Of a stretch of DNA of 64,000 bases, positions 11,548 to 20,787 are shown one piece after another. The notes under the pieces are model-generated. The model searched no databases, was not told where the DNA came from, and saw only the letters and a list, made by a program, of their open reading frames with translations. Made by a program: the position numbers and the translations under genes. The stretch comes from Rhizobium sp. S152 (GTDB lineage Bacteria > Pseudomonadota > Alphaproteobacteria > Rhizobiales > Rhizobiaceae). The number at the start of each line of letters is the position of its first letter. The stretch's first letter is position 1. The DNA lies in the NCBI RefSeq assembly GCF_030380735.1, contig NZ_JAUDRZ010000008.1:124001-188000 (forward strand). The letters run 5' to 3'.

Positions 11548-12093
11548 TCATGCGACCCGGTTGGCGGCCTTGCGGCGCTCGTTGACAGGCTGGTAAGCCA
11601 TTTTCTGGTGGTAGGTGCAGTACGGCGAAGTGTCCGGGGACTCGCAGCCGCAGAAGTGGAAGTCATCCGTCAGCGGATCGCCGACCGGCCACTTGCAGGT
11701 GCGCTCGGTAAGCTCCGTCAGGCCGAGGCGACGCGAGATCGGAACGACGACGTTCGAAGACGGACGGTACCGGACTTCCTCGATCGCATCGATGTCCATG
11801 TCTTCCTTCAGCAGAGCGGAGCCCTGCTGGCGGGCAACCGCGCGGGTCGCGGAAATGCGCGAGGCGTTGAAGCTGTTGGCAGCGCGCGGGGCGGCAGTTG
11901 CCTGGCGCTTCGGTGCGCGGGTCGCAGTGGACGTGCCACCGGCCTTCGCTCGGCCCGGCAGGTTCAGGCGGTGGACCTTGCCGATAACGGCGTTACGGCT
12001 TACACCGCCAAGTTGTGCCGCAATCTGGCTGGCGCTCAGGCCTTCGGCCCAAAGCTTCTTCAGTCTTTCAACGCGTTCATCTGTCCAGTTCAT
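11548..12093 (-). CDS. gcrA: cell-cycle regulator GcrA
   Basis: 181 residues. GcrA is an alphaproteobacterial transcription cofactor that binds sigma-70 RNA polymerase and promoters carrying CcrM-methylated GANTC sites. The N-terminal DNA-binding domain is typical: MNWTDERVERLKKLWAEG and SASQIAAQLGGVSRNAVIGK. The C-terminal sigma-interacting part has the conserved CKWPVGDP and the cysteine-rich FCGCESP...YCTYH end. The start is at MNWTDER; an upstream in-frame extension of 15 residues is not family-like. A cluster of GANTC sites lies upstream. Confidence 0.95.
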   Translation of the reverse strand: MNWTDERVERLKKLWAEGLSASQIAAQLGGVSRNAVIGKVHRLNLPGRAKAGGTSTATRAPKRQATAAPRAANSFNASRISATRAVARQQGSALLKEDMDIDAIEEVRYRPSSNVVVPISRRLGLTELTERTCKWPVGDPLTDDFHFCGCESPDTSPYCTYHQKMAYQPVNERRKAANRVA

Positions 12094-12521
12094 GCCCTGT
12101 CTCCGCCTTTTAGCGTTGGTGTAGGCAGAATCCTTCACCCCTGGCGCGGATGTATCCGAACCAAGAAACGCTTGCTCGATTGTGGTGACTAGTTCCGCCG
12201 CATGCAGTCTAGTAATTGAGTTTTAACCTAGAGTGAGGGCGAGTCCGTGACAAGAGTCGGTTGAATCTCGGCGAATCGATTTCTTGGTTTTCCCCAACTT
12301 GCTGGACGACAGAGTCATTTCTGCAACATTAATTGTTGATAGGTCCCGACGTCTTGAATGGCGGCTTGACGCATGCCGGAAAACCTCAGTTTTGTTGACA
12401 TTGCAGTGCGAAAAGACAATAGTGCTGCTCGCCGCCGAAAGGCGGCATTTTTAATTTCCGGACATCGCTTTTCTTAGCCGGAGTCCGGGTAATCGACAGC
12501 GCAATGACAGGAGATCGCGCC
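12094..12521. other. gcrA-argD intergenic region
   Basis: A 428-bp stretch without a recognisable gene. It holds the GANTC cluster, a possible promoter TTGACA-N17-AATAGT at 12395-12423, and a GCCGCC-GAAA-GGCGGC hairpin followed by ATTTTT at 12431-12452. The hairpin has the form of an intrinsic terminator, but no gene precedes it on that strand. It could end a small RNA or act in the argD leader. Confidence 0.5.
12128..12316. promoter_or_regulatory. cluster of six GANTC (CcrM) sites upstream of gcrA
   Basis: GANTC occurs at 12128, 12241, 12254, 12263, 12273 and 12312. Four of these fall within 37 bp. A random pentamer with one free base is expected about once in 256 bp. GANTC is the CcrM methylation target in alphaproteobacteria, and GcrA acts at methylated sites. 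The cluster lies in the gcrA-argD intergenic region and is likely a methylation-sensitive control region. Confidence 0.65.
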
Positions 12522-13718
12522 ATGGCTGAAGCCGCGCCGCTTTATGATACCTACTCTCGTGCCCCTTTGCGGTTCGAGCGAGGAGAGGGCGTGTGGCTCA
12601 TCACCGAAACCGGCGAGCGATATCTCGATTTTGGCGCGGGCGTTGCCGTGACCTCGGTCGGCCACAGCCATCCGCATGTCGTCGGCGCGCTGAAGGATCA
12701 GGCCGAGAAGGTCTGGCATCTGTCCAACATCTACGAGATTCCCGGGCAGGAGCGGCTTGCCAAGCGGCTCACCGACGCAACTTTCGCGGACAAGGTGTTC
12801 TTCACCAATTCCGGCGCTGAGGCGCTTGAATGTGCGATCAAGACCGCGCGCCGCTATCAATATTCGAAGGGCCATCCCGAGCGCTTCCACATCATCACCT
12901 TCGAAGGCGCCTTCCACGGCCGCACGCTGGCGACGATCGCCGCCGGTGGCCAGGAGAAGTATCTCGAAGGCTTCGGCCCGAAGGCGCCGGGTTTCGATCA
13001 GGTCCCGTTCGGCGATATCGAAGCCGTGCGCGCCGCGATCACTGACGCGACAGCCGGCATTCTGATCGAGCCGGTACAAGGCGAAGGCGGTGTCCGCCCG
13101 GCAACGAAGGAGTTCATGAAGGCGCTGCGTCAGCTGTGCGACGAGAAGGGCCTGCTGTTGATCCTCGATGAGGTGCAGACCGGTGTCGGTCGCACGGGCA
13201 AGCTCTTCGCGCATGAATGGTCCGGCGTCACGCCCGATATCATGGCTGTCGCCAAGGGCATCGGTGGCGGCTTCCCGCTCGGCGCCTGCCTAGCCACGGC
13301 CGAAGCCGCTTCAGGAATGAAGGCCGGTACACATGGCTCCACCTACGGCGGCAACCCGCTTGCCATGGCCGTCGGCAACGCGGTGCTCGATGTCATCCTC
13401 GAAGAAGGCTTCTTGCAGCACGTCAACGATGTGGCGCTCGTCTTCCGTCAGGGACTCGCATCATTGAAGGATCGCTTCCCCGATGTGATGGAGGATATCC
13501 GCGGCGAAGGTCTGCTGCTCGGCGTCAAGGCGGCCGTCCCTTCGGCGGAGCTGCTGCAGGAGATCCGTGCGGCCAACCTGCTCGCCATCCCGGCGGGCGA
13601 CAACGTCATTCGTCTTCTGCCGCCGCTGGTCGTCACCGCGGATGAAGCCCGCGAAGGTCTCGGCCGTCTCGAGCGTGCTGCCGAGAACGTGCGCGCCAAG
13701 GCAAAGAAGACGGCTTGA
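12522..13718 (+). CDS. argD: acetylornithine aminotransferase
   Basis: 398 residues. A class-III PLP aminotransferase that converts N-acetylglutamate semialdehyde to N-acetylornithine in arginine synthesis, and possibly succinyl-diaminopimelate substrates too. The N-terminal ALxxxY-like [11 protein letters not shown], the phosphate-binding [29 protein letters not shown] and the PLP lysine in [15 protein letters not shown] are all present. The start at 12522 is preferred over the ATG 18 bp upstream because GACAGGAG precedes it at the right distance. It is followed 46 bp later by argF. Confidence 0.95.
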   Translation: MAEAAPLYDTYSRAPLRFERGEGVWLITETGERYLDFGAGVAVTSVGHSHPHVVGALKDQAEKVWHLSNIYEIPGQERLAKRLTDATFADKVFFTNSGAEALECAIKTARRYQYSKGHPERFHIITFEGAFHGRTLATIAAGGQEKYLEGFGPKAPGFDQVPFGDIEAVRAAITDATAGILIEPVQGEGGVRPATKEFMKALRQLCDEKGLLLILDEVQTGVGRTGKLFAHEWSGVTPDIMAVAKGIGGGFPLGACLATAEAASGMKAGTHGSTYGGNPLAMAVGNAVLDVILEEGFLQHVNDVALVFRQGLASLKDRFPDVMEDIRGEGLLLGVKAAVPSAELLQEIRAANLLAIPAGDNVIRLLPPLVVTADEAREGLGRLERAAENVRAKAKKTA

Positions 13719-13764
13719 ATGGATTGGTGCCCTGCCTGACGGCGGGCGTAACAGGTATAGACAC

Positions 13765-14682
13765 ATGGCTTCCCCCAAACACTTCCTCGATCTCTCCGCG
13801 GTAACCTCCTCGGACCTTCGGCTCATCATGGATGACGCCAAATCCCGCAAACAGGCCTTCAAGGCTGGTGCGGGCGACAAGCCTCTGGCCGGCAAGATGC
13901 TGGCGATGATCTTCGAAAAGCCCTCGACCCGCACGCGCGTCTCCTTCGACGTCGGCATGCGCCAGCTCGGCGGCGAAACGCTATTTCTCTCGGGCACCGA
14001 AATGCAGCTCGGTCGCGCCGAGACGATCGGCGACACCGCCAAGGTTCTGTCGCGCTATGTCGATGCGATCATGATCCGCACCACCGATCATGCGCGTATG
14101 CTCGAACTCGCCGAACATGCGACGGTTCCCGTCATCAACGCGTTGACGGATGATACGCATCCCTGCCAGATCATGGCGGATATCATGACCTTCGAAGAGC
14201 ATCGCGGCCCCATCAAGGGCAAGACTATCGCTTGGATGGGCGACGGCAACAATGTGCTGCATTCGCTGGTCGAGGGTGCCGCGCGTTTCGGCTATCGCAT
14301 GAACATGGCGGTCCCCCTTGGTTCCGAGCCGAAGGATCACTATCTGAACTGGGCCCGCAATGAGGGCGCCGAAATCATGCTTGGTCATGACGCAGACCGT
14401 GCGGTCGCCGGCGCCGATTGCGTGGTGACCGATACCTGGGTCTCCATGAATCAGGAACATCGGGCCCGAGGTCACAACGTCTTCCAGCCTTATCAGGTCA
14501 ATTCGGCTTTGATGGCACAGGCCGACAAGGATGCATTGTTCATGCATTGCCTGCCTGCCCATCGTGGCGAGGAAGTAACCGACGAAGTGATCGACGGTCC
14601 GCAATCCGTGGTCTTCGATGAGGCGGAAAACCGCCTTCATGCGCAGAAGTCGATTCTTGCTTGGTGCCTGGGCGCGATCTGA
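13765..14682 (+). CDS. argF: ornithine carbamoyltransferase
   Basis: 305 residues, standard length. It makes citrulline from ornithine and carbamoyl phosphate. The carbamoyl-phosphate loop [12 protein letters not shown], the HPCQ-type motif [11 protein letters not shown], the ornithine-binding TDTWVSM and the catalytic [10 protein letters not shown] are intact. The start at [10 protein letters not shown] matches family N-termini. It probably forms an operon with argD upstream and perhaps hslO downstream (92 bp). Confidence 0.96.
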   Translation: MASPKHFLDLSAVTSSDLRLIMDDAKSRKQAFKAGAGDKPLAGKMLAMIFEKPSTRTRVSFDVGMRQLGGETLFLSGTEMQLGRAETIGDTAKVLSRYVDAIMIRTTDHARMLELAEHATVPVINALTDDTHPCQIMADIMTFEEHRGPIKGKTIAWMGDGNNVLHSLVEGAARFGYRMNMAVPLGSEPKDHYLNWARNEGAEIMLGHDADRAVAGADCVVTDTWVSMNQEHRARGHNVFQPYQVNSALMAQADKDALFMHCLPAHRGEEVTDEVIDGPQSVVFDEAENRLHAQKSILAWCLGAI

Positions 14683-14774
14683 ACCATAATGCGTGGCATG
14701 GTCGGCCGGAAGGGCCCGTGGCCGCGCGGGTGGATGGACACTTTTGTTCGCCACTCTCAGACTAGGAGAAGACC

Positions 14775-15770
14775 ATGGCAGACCCTGTAGCCGCCCTCGG
14801 CGAATTCGACTTCGCCGGTGATGATCATGTCGTTCCCTTTCAGGTCGAAGGCCTGGATGTGCGCGGTCGCGCCGTCCAGCTGGGCCCGATGCTGGATACG
14901 ATCCTCGAGCGCCACCACTATCCCGCGCCGGTCGCCCGTCTCCTGGCCGAAGTCATCGCGCTCACCGTCCTGCTCGGCACGTCGCTGAAGTTCGAAGGCA
15001 AGTTCACCGTCCAGACCAAGGGCGATGGCGCCGTCGATCTGCTGGTCGCCGATTTCTCGACCCCCGAGAATGTGCGCGCCTATGCCCGCTTCGACGAGGC
15101 GGAACTGGAAAAGGCGATCGCCGCGGGCAAGACGGAACCCGAGCAGCTTCTCGGCAAGGGCATGCTGGCCTTCACCATCGACCAGGGCAAGTTCAGCCAG
15201 CCCTATCAGGGCATCGTGGCGCTGGACGGCGCGACGCTCGAAGACATCGCCGGCACCTATTTCCGCCAGTCGGAGCAGATCCCGACCCGCGTGCGCCTTG
15301 CGGCCGCCGAGCTGTTTGACCGCGACGAAGCTGGCAAGCCGCGTCACCGCTGGCGGGCAGGGGGGCTCGTCGCCCAGTTCCTGCCCGAGGCGCCGGAGCG
15401 CATGCGTCAGCCCGATCTGCACGGTGGCGATGGCGATGAGGGCGAGATCAGGCACACGGAAGACGATGCCTGGTCCGAAGCCCGCTCGCTGGTCGAAACC
15501 ATCGATGCCGACGAGCTCACGGATCCGCAGGTCGGCACCGAGCGCCTGCTCTACCGGCTGTTTCACGAGCGCGGCGTGCGGGTCTATGAGCCGCGCGCGG
15601 TGTTCGATCGCTGCAGCTGCTCGCGCGAGAAGATCAAGGGCGTGCTGAAGGGATTTTCGGCCGAGGAGATCGAGGCGAGCGAAGAAGACGGCACGATTTC
15701 GGTCACCTGCGAGTTCTGCTCGACCACCTATCGTTATGAGGTCGAGGAAGTCGCATCGGCGGCGGAGTGA
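14775..15770 (+). CDS. hslO: redox-regulated chaperone Hsp33
   Basis: 331 residues. A cytosolic holdase activated by oxidation. The C-terminal zinc switch has the CxC motif in DRCSCSREK and CxxC in TCEFCSTTYRY, about 30 residues apart. The N-terminal chaperone core is full length (GRAVQLGPMLDTILERHHYP). A ribosome binding site, AGGAG, precedes the ATG. The argF-hslO arrangement is, as I recall it, typical of Rhizobiales. Confidence 0.94.
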   Translation: MADPVAALGEFDFAGDDHVVPFQVEGLDVRGRAVQLGPMLDTILERHHYPAPVARLLAEVIALTVLLGTSLKFEGKFTVQTKGDGAVDLLVADFSTPENVRAYARFDEAELEKAIAAGKTEPEQLLGKGMLAFTIDQGKFSQPYQGIVALDGATLEDIAGTYFRQSEQIPTRVRLAAAELFDRDEAGKPRHRWRAGGLVAQFLPEAPERMRQPDLHGGDGDEGEIRHTEDDAWSEARSLVETIDADELTDPQVGTERLLYRLFHERGVRVYEPRAVFDRCSCSREKIKGVLKGFSAEEIEASEEDGTISVTCEFCSTTYRYEVEEVASAAE

Positions 15771-15795
15771 TCGTCACCGTTCAATGGGTACGACG

Positions 15796-16188
15796 CTAGT
15801 TGAGGACCCTCAACAAACCAGGTGAATCCAGCGAGAAGGCGGGAATTTCGACATCGAAAATCTCGCCTTCGTTCGTTTCCATCTGGTAGTGGCCGAACAT
15901 CAGGCCGGAAGGCGTATCCAGCGGGCAGCCCGAGGAATATTCGTAGGTGTCGCCCGGCTCCAGCGTCGGCTGTTCGCCGACCACGCCGGCGCCCATGACT
16001 TCGTCGACGATGCCGTTCTGGTCGGTGATGTTCCAGTAGCGGTTCACCAGCTTCACGGTCATGTCCGAATTGTTGCTGATGACGATCTTGTAGCCCCAGA
16101 CATAGCGGTCGTCATCCGGATCGGATTGCTCTTCCAGATAAAAGGGCTCGACGACGACTTCGATCTCTCGTGTGAGGGCGCGGTACAT
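15796..16188 (-). CDS. apaG: ApaG domain protein (Co2+/Mg2+ efflux-associated)
   Basis: 130 residues, the family's usual length, with an immunoglobulin-like fold. Characteristic strands are [47 protein letters not shown] and [20 protein letters not shown]. The exact biochemical role of ApaG is unsettled. It converges on hslO, with 25 bp between the stop codons. Confidence 0.93.
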   Translation of the reverse strand: MYRALTREIEVVVEPFYLEEQSDPDDDRYVWGYKIVISNNSDMTVKLVNRYWNITDQNGIVDEVMGAGVVGEQPTLEPGDTYEYSSGCPLDTPSGLMFGHYQMETNEGEIFDVEIPAFSLDSPGLLRVLN

Positions 16189-16395
16189 GCCTACACCATA
16201 ATAAAAATACGTTACTGGTATCTTATAAGAGGTAGATCAGGTCAATAAAGCCGGCCCGAATCGGCACTCAATTGGCTGCGATGATGAAATTTTCGCGTAT
16301 TAAGGCTAATTTCAGACCAGTTTAACGCGAGTGTTGTGCGTTTATGCGCGTATGGATGCCGGTCGGATCACGGGGACCCGGCCGGCTAACCTTCC

Positions 16396-17580
16396 TCAGG
16401 CCTTGATCTTCGACAGCGCCTGCGCGAAGTCCTCGATCAGGTCGTCGGTATCCTCGATACCGGCCGACAGGCGCACGGTGCCTGGCGAGATGCCGAGTTC
16501 GGCCCGAGCCTCGTCCGTCAGGTTCTTGTGCGTCGTGGTCGCCGGATGCGTGATCAGGCTCTTGGCGTCGCCGAGGTTGTTGGAGATCTTGACGATCTCA
16601 AGCGCGTTCTGCAGCGCGAAGGCCGCTTCCTTGCCGCCCTTGAGCTCGATCGCCACCAGCGTCGAGCCGCCCTTCATCTGCCTGGCGACGATGTCTGCCT
16701 GCGGATGGTCCTTGCGGCCGGGGTAGATCACCTTGGCGACCTGCTTCTGCTCGGCCAGGAAGTCGGCGATCTTGCTCGCGTTCTCGGTCTGCTGCTTGAC
16801 GCGCAGCGGCAGCGTCTCAAGGCCCTTGAGCAGGGTCCAGGAGGTGAAGGGCGACATCGCCGGACCGGTGTGGCGATAGTAGTCCTGCAGGTGCTCGGTC
16901 ACCCACTCCTTGTCGGAAAGGATGACGCCGCCGAGGCTGCGGCCCTGGCCATCGATATGCTTGGTGGCGGAATAGACGACGATATGCGCCCCGAGTTCCA
17001 GCGGCTTCTGGAAGATCGGCGTCGCGAAGACGTTGTCGACCACGACCTTGGCGCCGATCTGGTTGGCGAGCTTGGCGACGCCTGCGATATCGACCACTTC
17101 GAGCGTCGGATTGGTCGGGCTTTCCAGGAAGAACACCTTGGTGTTCGGGCGGATCGCCTTTTCCCAGTTTTCCAGATGGCGACCGTCGACCAGCGTGCAC
17201 TCGATGCCGTATTTCGGCGCCAGCGTCTCGACCACCCAGCGGCAGGAACCAAAGAGCGCGCGCGCAGCGACGATATGGTCGCCGGCCTTGACCTGGCAGA
17301 GGATCGCGGCGGCGACTGCGGCCATGCCCGACGCGGTTGCGCGGGCTTCTTCCGCGCCTTCCATGGCACACATGCGCTTCTCGAACATGTCGTTGGTGGG
17401 GCTGCCGTAGCGGGCATAGATATAGCCCTCGGTCTCACCCTTGAAACGTGCCTCGGCGGCTTCCGCGCTGTCGTAGACGAAGCCCTGCGTCAGGTAGATC
17501 GCCTCGGAGGTTTCGCCATACTGCGAGCGCAGCGTTCCGCCGTGGACCAGTTGGGTTGCCGGGCGCCAGGTCTTGCTCAT
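16396..17580 (-). CDS. metZ: O-succinylhomoserine sulfhydrylase
   Basis: 394 residues. A Cys/Met-metabolism PLP enzyme that makes homocysteine from O-succinylhomoserine and sulfide. The PLP lysine lies in YSATKHIDGQGR, and the substrate loop TRPATQLVHGG and RYGSPTND are present. It is the alphaproteobacterial MetZ type. Regulation is visible: a SAM-II riboswitch with a terminator lies immediately upstream on the same strand, so high S-adenosylmethionine should stop transcription. The gene stands alone, 207 bp downstream of apaG's start. Confidence 0.94.
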   Translation of the reverse strand: MSKTWRPATQLVHGGTLRSQYGETSEAIYLTQGFVYDSAEAAEARFKGETEGYIYARYGSPTNDMFEKRMCAMEGAEEARATASGMAAVAAAILCQVKAGDHIVAARALFGSCRWVVETLAPKYGIECTLVDGRHLENWEKAIRPNTKVFFLESPTNPTLEVVDIAGVAKLANQIGAKVVVDNVFATPIFQKPLELGAHIVVYSATKHIDGQGRSLGGVILSDKEWVTEHLQDYYRHTGPAMSPFTSWTLLKGLETLPLRVKQQTENASKIADFLAEQKQVAKVIYPGRKDHPQADIVARQMKGGSTLVAIELKGGKEAAFALQNALEIVKISNNLGDAKSLITHPATTTHKNLTDEARAELGISPGTVRLSAGIEDTDDLIEDFAQALSKIKA

Positions 17581-17600
17581 GAATCACCACTTTCAAACAC

Positions 17601-17642
17601 AAAAAAACCGGCCGCAAATGCAGACCGGTTTCAACCCGGTCT
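17601..17642 (-). terminator. riboswitch expression platform: terminator and antiterminator of metZ
   Basis: On the minus strand, AGACCGG-N7-CCGGTCT (17622-17642) forms an antiterminator. ACCGGTC pairing with GGCCGGT (17607-17629), followed by seven T (17601-17607), forms a terminator. The two share the ACCGGTCT segment, so they exclude each other. This indicates transcriptional attenuation by SAM. Confidence 0.82.
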
Positions 17643-17693
17643 ATTTAGCCACTTGTTTAACGTGGCTGCAAGCCGACCGGCCAAATCACCACG
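17643..17693 (-). promoter_or_regulatory. SAM-II riboswitch aptamer upstream of metZ
   Basis: On the minus strand the leader reads CGTGGTGATTTGGCCGG, then GGCTTGCAGCCACGTTAAAC and AAGTGGCTAAAT. This has the conserved elements of the alphaproteobacterial SAM-II (metA) pseudoknot: GTGGTGATTTG, CTTGCAGCCACG, TTAAA and GTGGCTAAA. The aptamer ends about 60 bp before the metZ start codon and is followed directly by alternative hairpins. Confidence 0.92.
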
Positions 17694-17775
17694 GGATAAA
17701 GCTGCAATACTGCCCTTGCGCGCTTGCGTCAATTCCTCGATTTTGGTTTTGTCTGCGGCAAATTATGGATGGGGC

Positions 17776-18870
17776 ATGATGGCTCGCGAAACAGGAATAT
17801 TGGCAGACCGCGCGATCGCTGCGTTGTTTGAAACGGGGCGGCTCATCTCCGAGCGCGATCTCGATAGCGACCAGATCCAGCCGGCAAGCCTTGATCTGCG
17901 CCTCGGCGCCAAGGCCTTCCGCGTCCGCGCCAGCTTCATGCCGGGCCCCAACAGCCTCGTTTCCGACAAGCTCGACCGCCTGAAACTGCACGTTGTCGAC
18001 CTCAGCGAAGGCGCGGTGTTGGAAACCGGCTGCGTCTACATCGTCCCCTTGATGGAGCGCCTCGACCTGCCGGCCGAGATGTCGGCCTCGGCCAACCCGA
18101 AAAGCTCGACCGGCCGCCTCGACATCTTCACCCGCGTCATCACCGACTACGCGCAGGAATTCGACAAGATCCCGGCTGGCTACAAGGGCCCGCTCTATCT
18201 GGAAATATCGCCGCGCACCTTCCCGATCGTCGTGCGTCGCGGCTCGCGCCTGTCGCAGATCCGTTTCCGCATCGGCCAGTCGCTACTCGGCGAGCCGGAA
18301 CTGCTTGCCCTCCACGATGCCGAAACTTTGGTGGCGAGCGCCCGCCCGAACGTCTCCGGCGGCGGCATCGCGCTGTCGATCGATCTCGCCGGCGACAAGG
18401 ACGGCCTGATCGGCTATCGCGGCAAGCACCACACGGCGGTGGTCGACGTCGACAAGAAGGCCCAGCACGACATCTTCGATTTCTGGGAGCCGATCTACAG
18501 CCGCGGCCGCAACGAACTGATCCTCGATCCCGACGAGTTCTACATCCTCGTCTCGCGCGAAGCAGTCCACGTCCCGCCCCATTACGCCGCCGAGATGACG
18601 CCGTTCGATCCGCTGGTCGGCGAATTCCGCGTCCATTACGCCGGCTTCTTCGACCCCGGCTTCGGCCATGCGCCCGCCGGCGGCCGCGGCAGCCGCGCCG
18701 TCCTCGAAGTCCGCAGCCACGAGGTCCCCTTCATCCTCGAAGACGGCCAGATCGTCGGCCGCCTGATCTACGAGCACATGCAGGAACACCCCGAAAGCCT
18801 CTACGGCACCGGCCTCGGCTCCAACTATCAGGCGCAGGGCCTGAAACTCTCCAAGCACTTCCGCGTCTGA
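17776..18870 (+). CDS. dcd: 2'-deoxycytidine 5'-triphosphate deaminase (long form)
   Basis: 364 residues, about twice the length of the enteric Dcd, as is normal for the alphaproteobacterial form with two dUTPase-like halves. Motifs include IQPASLDLRLGAKAFRVRA near the N-terminus, ASANPKSSTGRLDIFTRV and YLEISPRTFPIVVRRGSRLSQIRF. It deaminates dCTP to dUTP for thymidylate synthesis. The start is at ATGATG, and the second ATG (17779) is equally possible. It is divergent from metZ and ends 52 bp before the tRNA-Gly gene. Confidence 0.9.
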   Translation: MMARETGILADRAIAALFETGRLISERDLDSDQIQPASLDLRLGAKAFRVRASFMPGPNSLVSDKLDRLKLHVVDLSEGAVLETGCVYIVPLMERLDLPAEMSASANPKSSTGRLDIFTRVITDYAQEFDKIPAGYKGPLYLEISPRTFPIVVRRGSRLSQIRFRIGQSLLGEPELLALHDAETLVASARPNVSGGGIALSIDLAGDKDGLIGYRGKHHTAVVDVDKKAQHDIFDFWEPIYSRGRNELILDPDEFYILVSREAVHVPPHYAAEMTPFDPLVGEFRVHYAGFFDPGFGHAPAGGRGSRAVLEVRSHEVPFILEDGQIVGRLIYEHMQEHPESLYGTGLGSNYQAQGLKLSKHFRV

Positions 18871-18922
18871 CCCCTGGGGTGGCTTGACACCGCCTCGCAT
18901 CTGTTGGAAGTCTTGGCCCGAC

Positions 18923-18996
18923 GCGGGTGTAGCTCAATGGTAGAGCAGCAGCTTCCCAAGCTGAATACGAGGGTTCGATTCCCTTCACCCGCTCCA
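18923..18996 (+). tRNA. tRNA-Gly (anticodon CCC)
   Basis: GCGGGTG pairs with CACCCGC in the acceptor stem. The D-arm is AGCTCAATGGTAGAGC, the anticodon loop TTCCCAA gives CCC, the T-arm is GAGGGTTCGATTCCCTT, and CCA is encoded. Its 3' end is the attachment site of the integrated element, and integration leaves the tRNA complete. Confidence 0.95.
18977..18996. repeat. attL core (20 bp)
   Basis: GATTCCCTTCACCCGCTCCA, the T-arm to CCA segment of tRNA-Gly, is repeated exactly at 46601-46620. Flanking bases differ on both sides, which fixes the repeat length at 20 bp. Confidence 0.95.
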
Positions 18997-19095
18997 CAAA
19001 ATCCCGATTTTGAAAATCCTAAACCATTGAAATATATGGGCTTTATGTCTGTGGACGTTCAGGCCTCTTGCTTTTCCCCGAGAAACTGTGCCACT

Positions 19096-19119
19096 TATTG
19101 GGCCCCATATTGGGCCACA
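19096..19119. repeat. tandem 12-bp repeats near attL, probable integrase arm-type sites
   Basis: TATTGGGCCCCA and TATTGGGCCACA are adjacent 12-bp units, 100 bp inside attL. Related units in the opposite orientation lie just inside attR (46512-46547). The paired location and the 12-bp period suggest binding sites for the N-terminal domain of the integrase. Confidence 0.6.
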
Positions 19120-19157
19120 GACGGAGCATTTGGTTGGGCAGGATTCGGAAAAACGAC

Positions 19158-20501
19158 GTGGATCGCGATAGGTATCTGACCCAGCGCGAGGGCAAATTCT
19201 ACTACAAGCGGCGTGTTCCGACCGACCTACGCGACCTTGATGCCCGGGGAGAGCATGTTCGCATCTCGCTGAAAACGACCGACTTGGCACAAGCCAGGGC
19301 AATGCGCGATGTTTATGAGAACGCCGACAACGAGTTGTGGTCAACCCTCTCCGAAGGGCAAGATAGGGACAGCGCACGCAAGCGGTACAAGGCCGCAGTA
19401 CAACGAGCCCATGCCTTGGGGTTTGTCTATCGGCCATCTCATGAGATTGCCACGGAAGGACTCGAGACGATCCTTCAACGAATCGAAGCGGTGATGAGCC
19501 CAGCGACGCCGATGCCAGTGGTGAAAGCTGTCGTAGGAGCGGTTCCGCGGCCGGTGGTCCTGCTCAGCGATGCCTTCGACACCTACAAGAACGAAATCGC
19601 CCCTCACCAGCTAGTAGGAAAGAGTGCCGGGCAGCGCAAGCGGTGGATGAATGTCAGATCGGAATCGGTCGATAACTTCATCGAGGTAGTTGGCGATGTA
19701 TCGATGGACGCACTCAGCCGCGACGATACGCGAAAATTTTACGACCACTGGATGTCCAAAATCGCTCCGAAGGAGGGGGCGGCTACTCATGGCGCGTCGA
19801 TCGGAAATCGACGAATTGGAAACCTTCGAGTGATCTACCGCGAATACTTCGAGCATATCGGAGAACATGATCGGCGAAATCCGTTCGATAAGATGTCGTA
19901 TCGGGAGAAGGCAAAACGACAACGCAAACGCCTGTCGCTGCCACTGGAATGGATCACGGGGACAATTCTTAAGCCAGGGAATCTTGCTCAAATGAACGAC
20001 GAGGCTCGGGCTATAGTTTTGGCCGTAGCGGATATCGGCGCGAGACCGTCGGAAATTTGCAATCTCTCGGCGGAAATGATCGTGTTAGATCACGAAGTCC
20101 CCCATTTGAAAATTTGGCCACGCGACGATCCGGAGGATCCGCGGGAGATTAAAACGGAGTCGTCAATGCGCGAGATCCCCATTACCGGCCTCGCGCTGGC
20201 GGTATTTAGTAAGTACAAGGCCGGCTTCCCGCGATACAAAGACAAAGAGAGTTCGCTCTCAGCGGCGGTGTTGAAATACTTTCGGAAAAATAATCTCCTG
20301 CCGTCCGCAAAACACCATATCTACTCACTCAGGCACTCTTTCGAAGATCGCATGAAAGAGGCAGGCGTCGATTTCGAGATGCGACAGATCCTGATGGGCC
20401 ATTCTATGGCTCGACCAGAGTACGGTGTGGGCGGTTCGCTGAAGCTGCGTCAGGAAATCATGAAGAAAGTCGCGCTTCCTTTCGATCGTGAGATCGTTTG
20501 A
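19158..20501 (+). CDS. tyrosine recombinase (phage integrase)
   Basis: 447 residues with a GTG start (VDRDRYLTQREGKFYYKRRVP, a typical N-terminus of this integrase type). An arm-binding N-terminal domain (about 1-60) is followed by a SAM-like core-binding domain (about 140-250) and the catalytic domain. Catalytic residues visible are Arg in GARPSEICNL, HxxR as YSLRHSF, His in LMGHSMARPEY and the presumed nucleophile Tyr in PEYGVGG. It inserts the element at the tRNA-Gly 3' end. It lies immediately inside attL and points into the element. The last 44 bp overlap a convergent small gene. Confidence 0.93.
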   Translation: MDRDRYLTQREGKFYYKRRVPTDLRDLDARGEHVRISLKTTDLAQARAMRDVYENADNELWSTLSEGQDRDSARKRYKAAVQRAHALGFVYRPSHEIATEGLETILQRIEAVMSPATPMPVVKAVVGAVPRPVVLLSDAFDTYKNEIAPHQLVGKSAGQRKRWMNVRSESVDNFIEVVGDVSMDALSRDDTRKFYDHWMSKIAPKEGAATHGASIGNRRIGNLRVIYREYFEHIGEHDRRNPFDKMSYREKAKRQRKRLSLPLEWITGTILKPGNLAQMNDEARAIVLAVADIGARPSEICNLSAEMIVLDHEVPHLKIWPRDDPEDPREIKTESSMREIPITGLALAVFSKYKAGFPRYKDKESSLSAAVLKYFRKNNLLPSAKHHIYSLRHSFEDRMKEAGVDFEMRQILMGHSMARPEYGVGGSLKLRQEIMKKVALPFDREIV

Positions 20502-20784
20502 GCCGCGCCATGACGGCGCTCATCTCGTCGCTCTTGGTTTGCAGCGCGGCCAATTCACTTTCTAGGCGCTGGTATATCGAAAGGCATTGAGCTCCGTCCG
20601 TTCCCAAATCGACGATGATCTGGGCGAGGCGATTGAGCGCTGTTTCGATGCGCTCTGCGGTGATAGGTCCGCAAGGTGCTTTTCGGACGGAAAGCATGGG
20701 CCGTCGCTCGGCCGGCGCCGGGCGAGATATATTCTTCGCACCAATAAGGCTGCGGACCAAACGTAGCATTGGAGAATTTGGCAT
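20458..20784 (-). CDS. small protein downstream of the tape measure gene, unknown function
   Basis: 108 residues. The N-terminal half is basic (RLVRSLIGAKNISRPAPAERR). The C-terminal half is a predicted helix or short coiled coil (YQRLESELAALQTKSDEMSAVMARLKRSHDRKEARL). It starts 3 bp after the tape measure stop on the same strand, so it is cotranscribed with it, and it overlaps the convergent integrase end by 44 bp. I do not recognise the family; its position would fit a tail or tail-tip accessory. Confidence 0.6.
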   Translation of the reverse strand: MPNSPMLRLVRSLIGAKNISRPAPAERRPMLSVRKAPCGPITAERIETALNRLAQIIVDLGTDGAQCLSIYQRLESELAALQTKSDEMSAVMARLKRSHDRKEARLSS

Positions 20785-20787
20785 TTG

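Noticed and set aside
16528..17775. long frame upstream of and fused to dcd
   Set aside because: This part is antisense to metZ and crosses the SAM-II riboswitch. Only the segment from 17776 matches dCTP deaminase.
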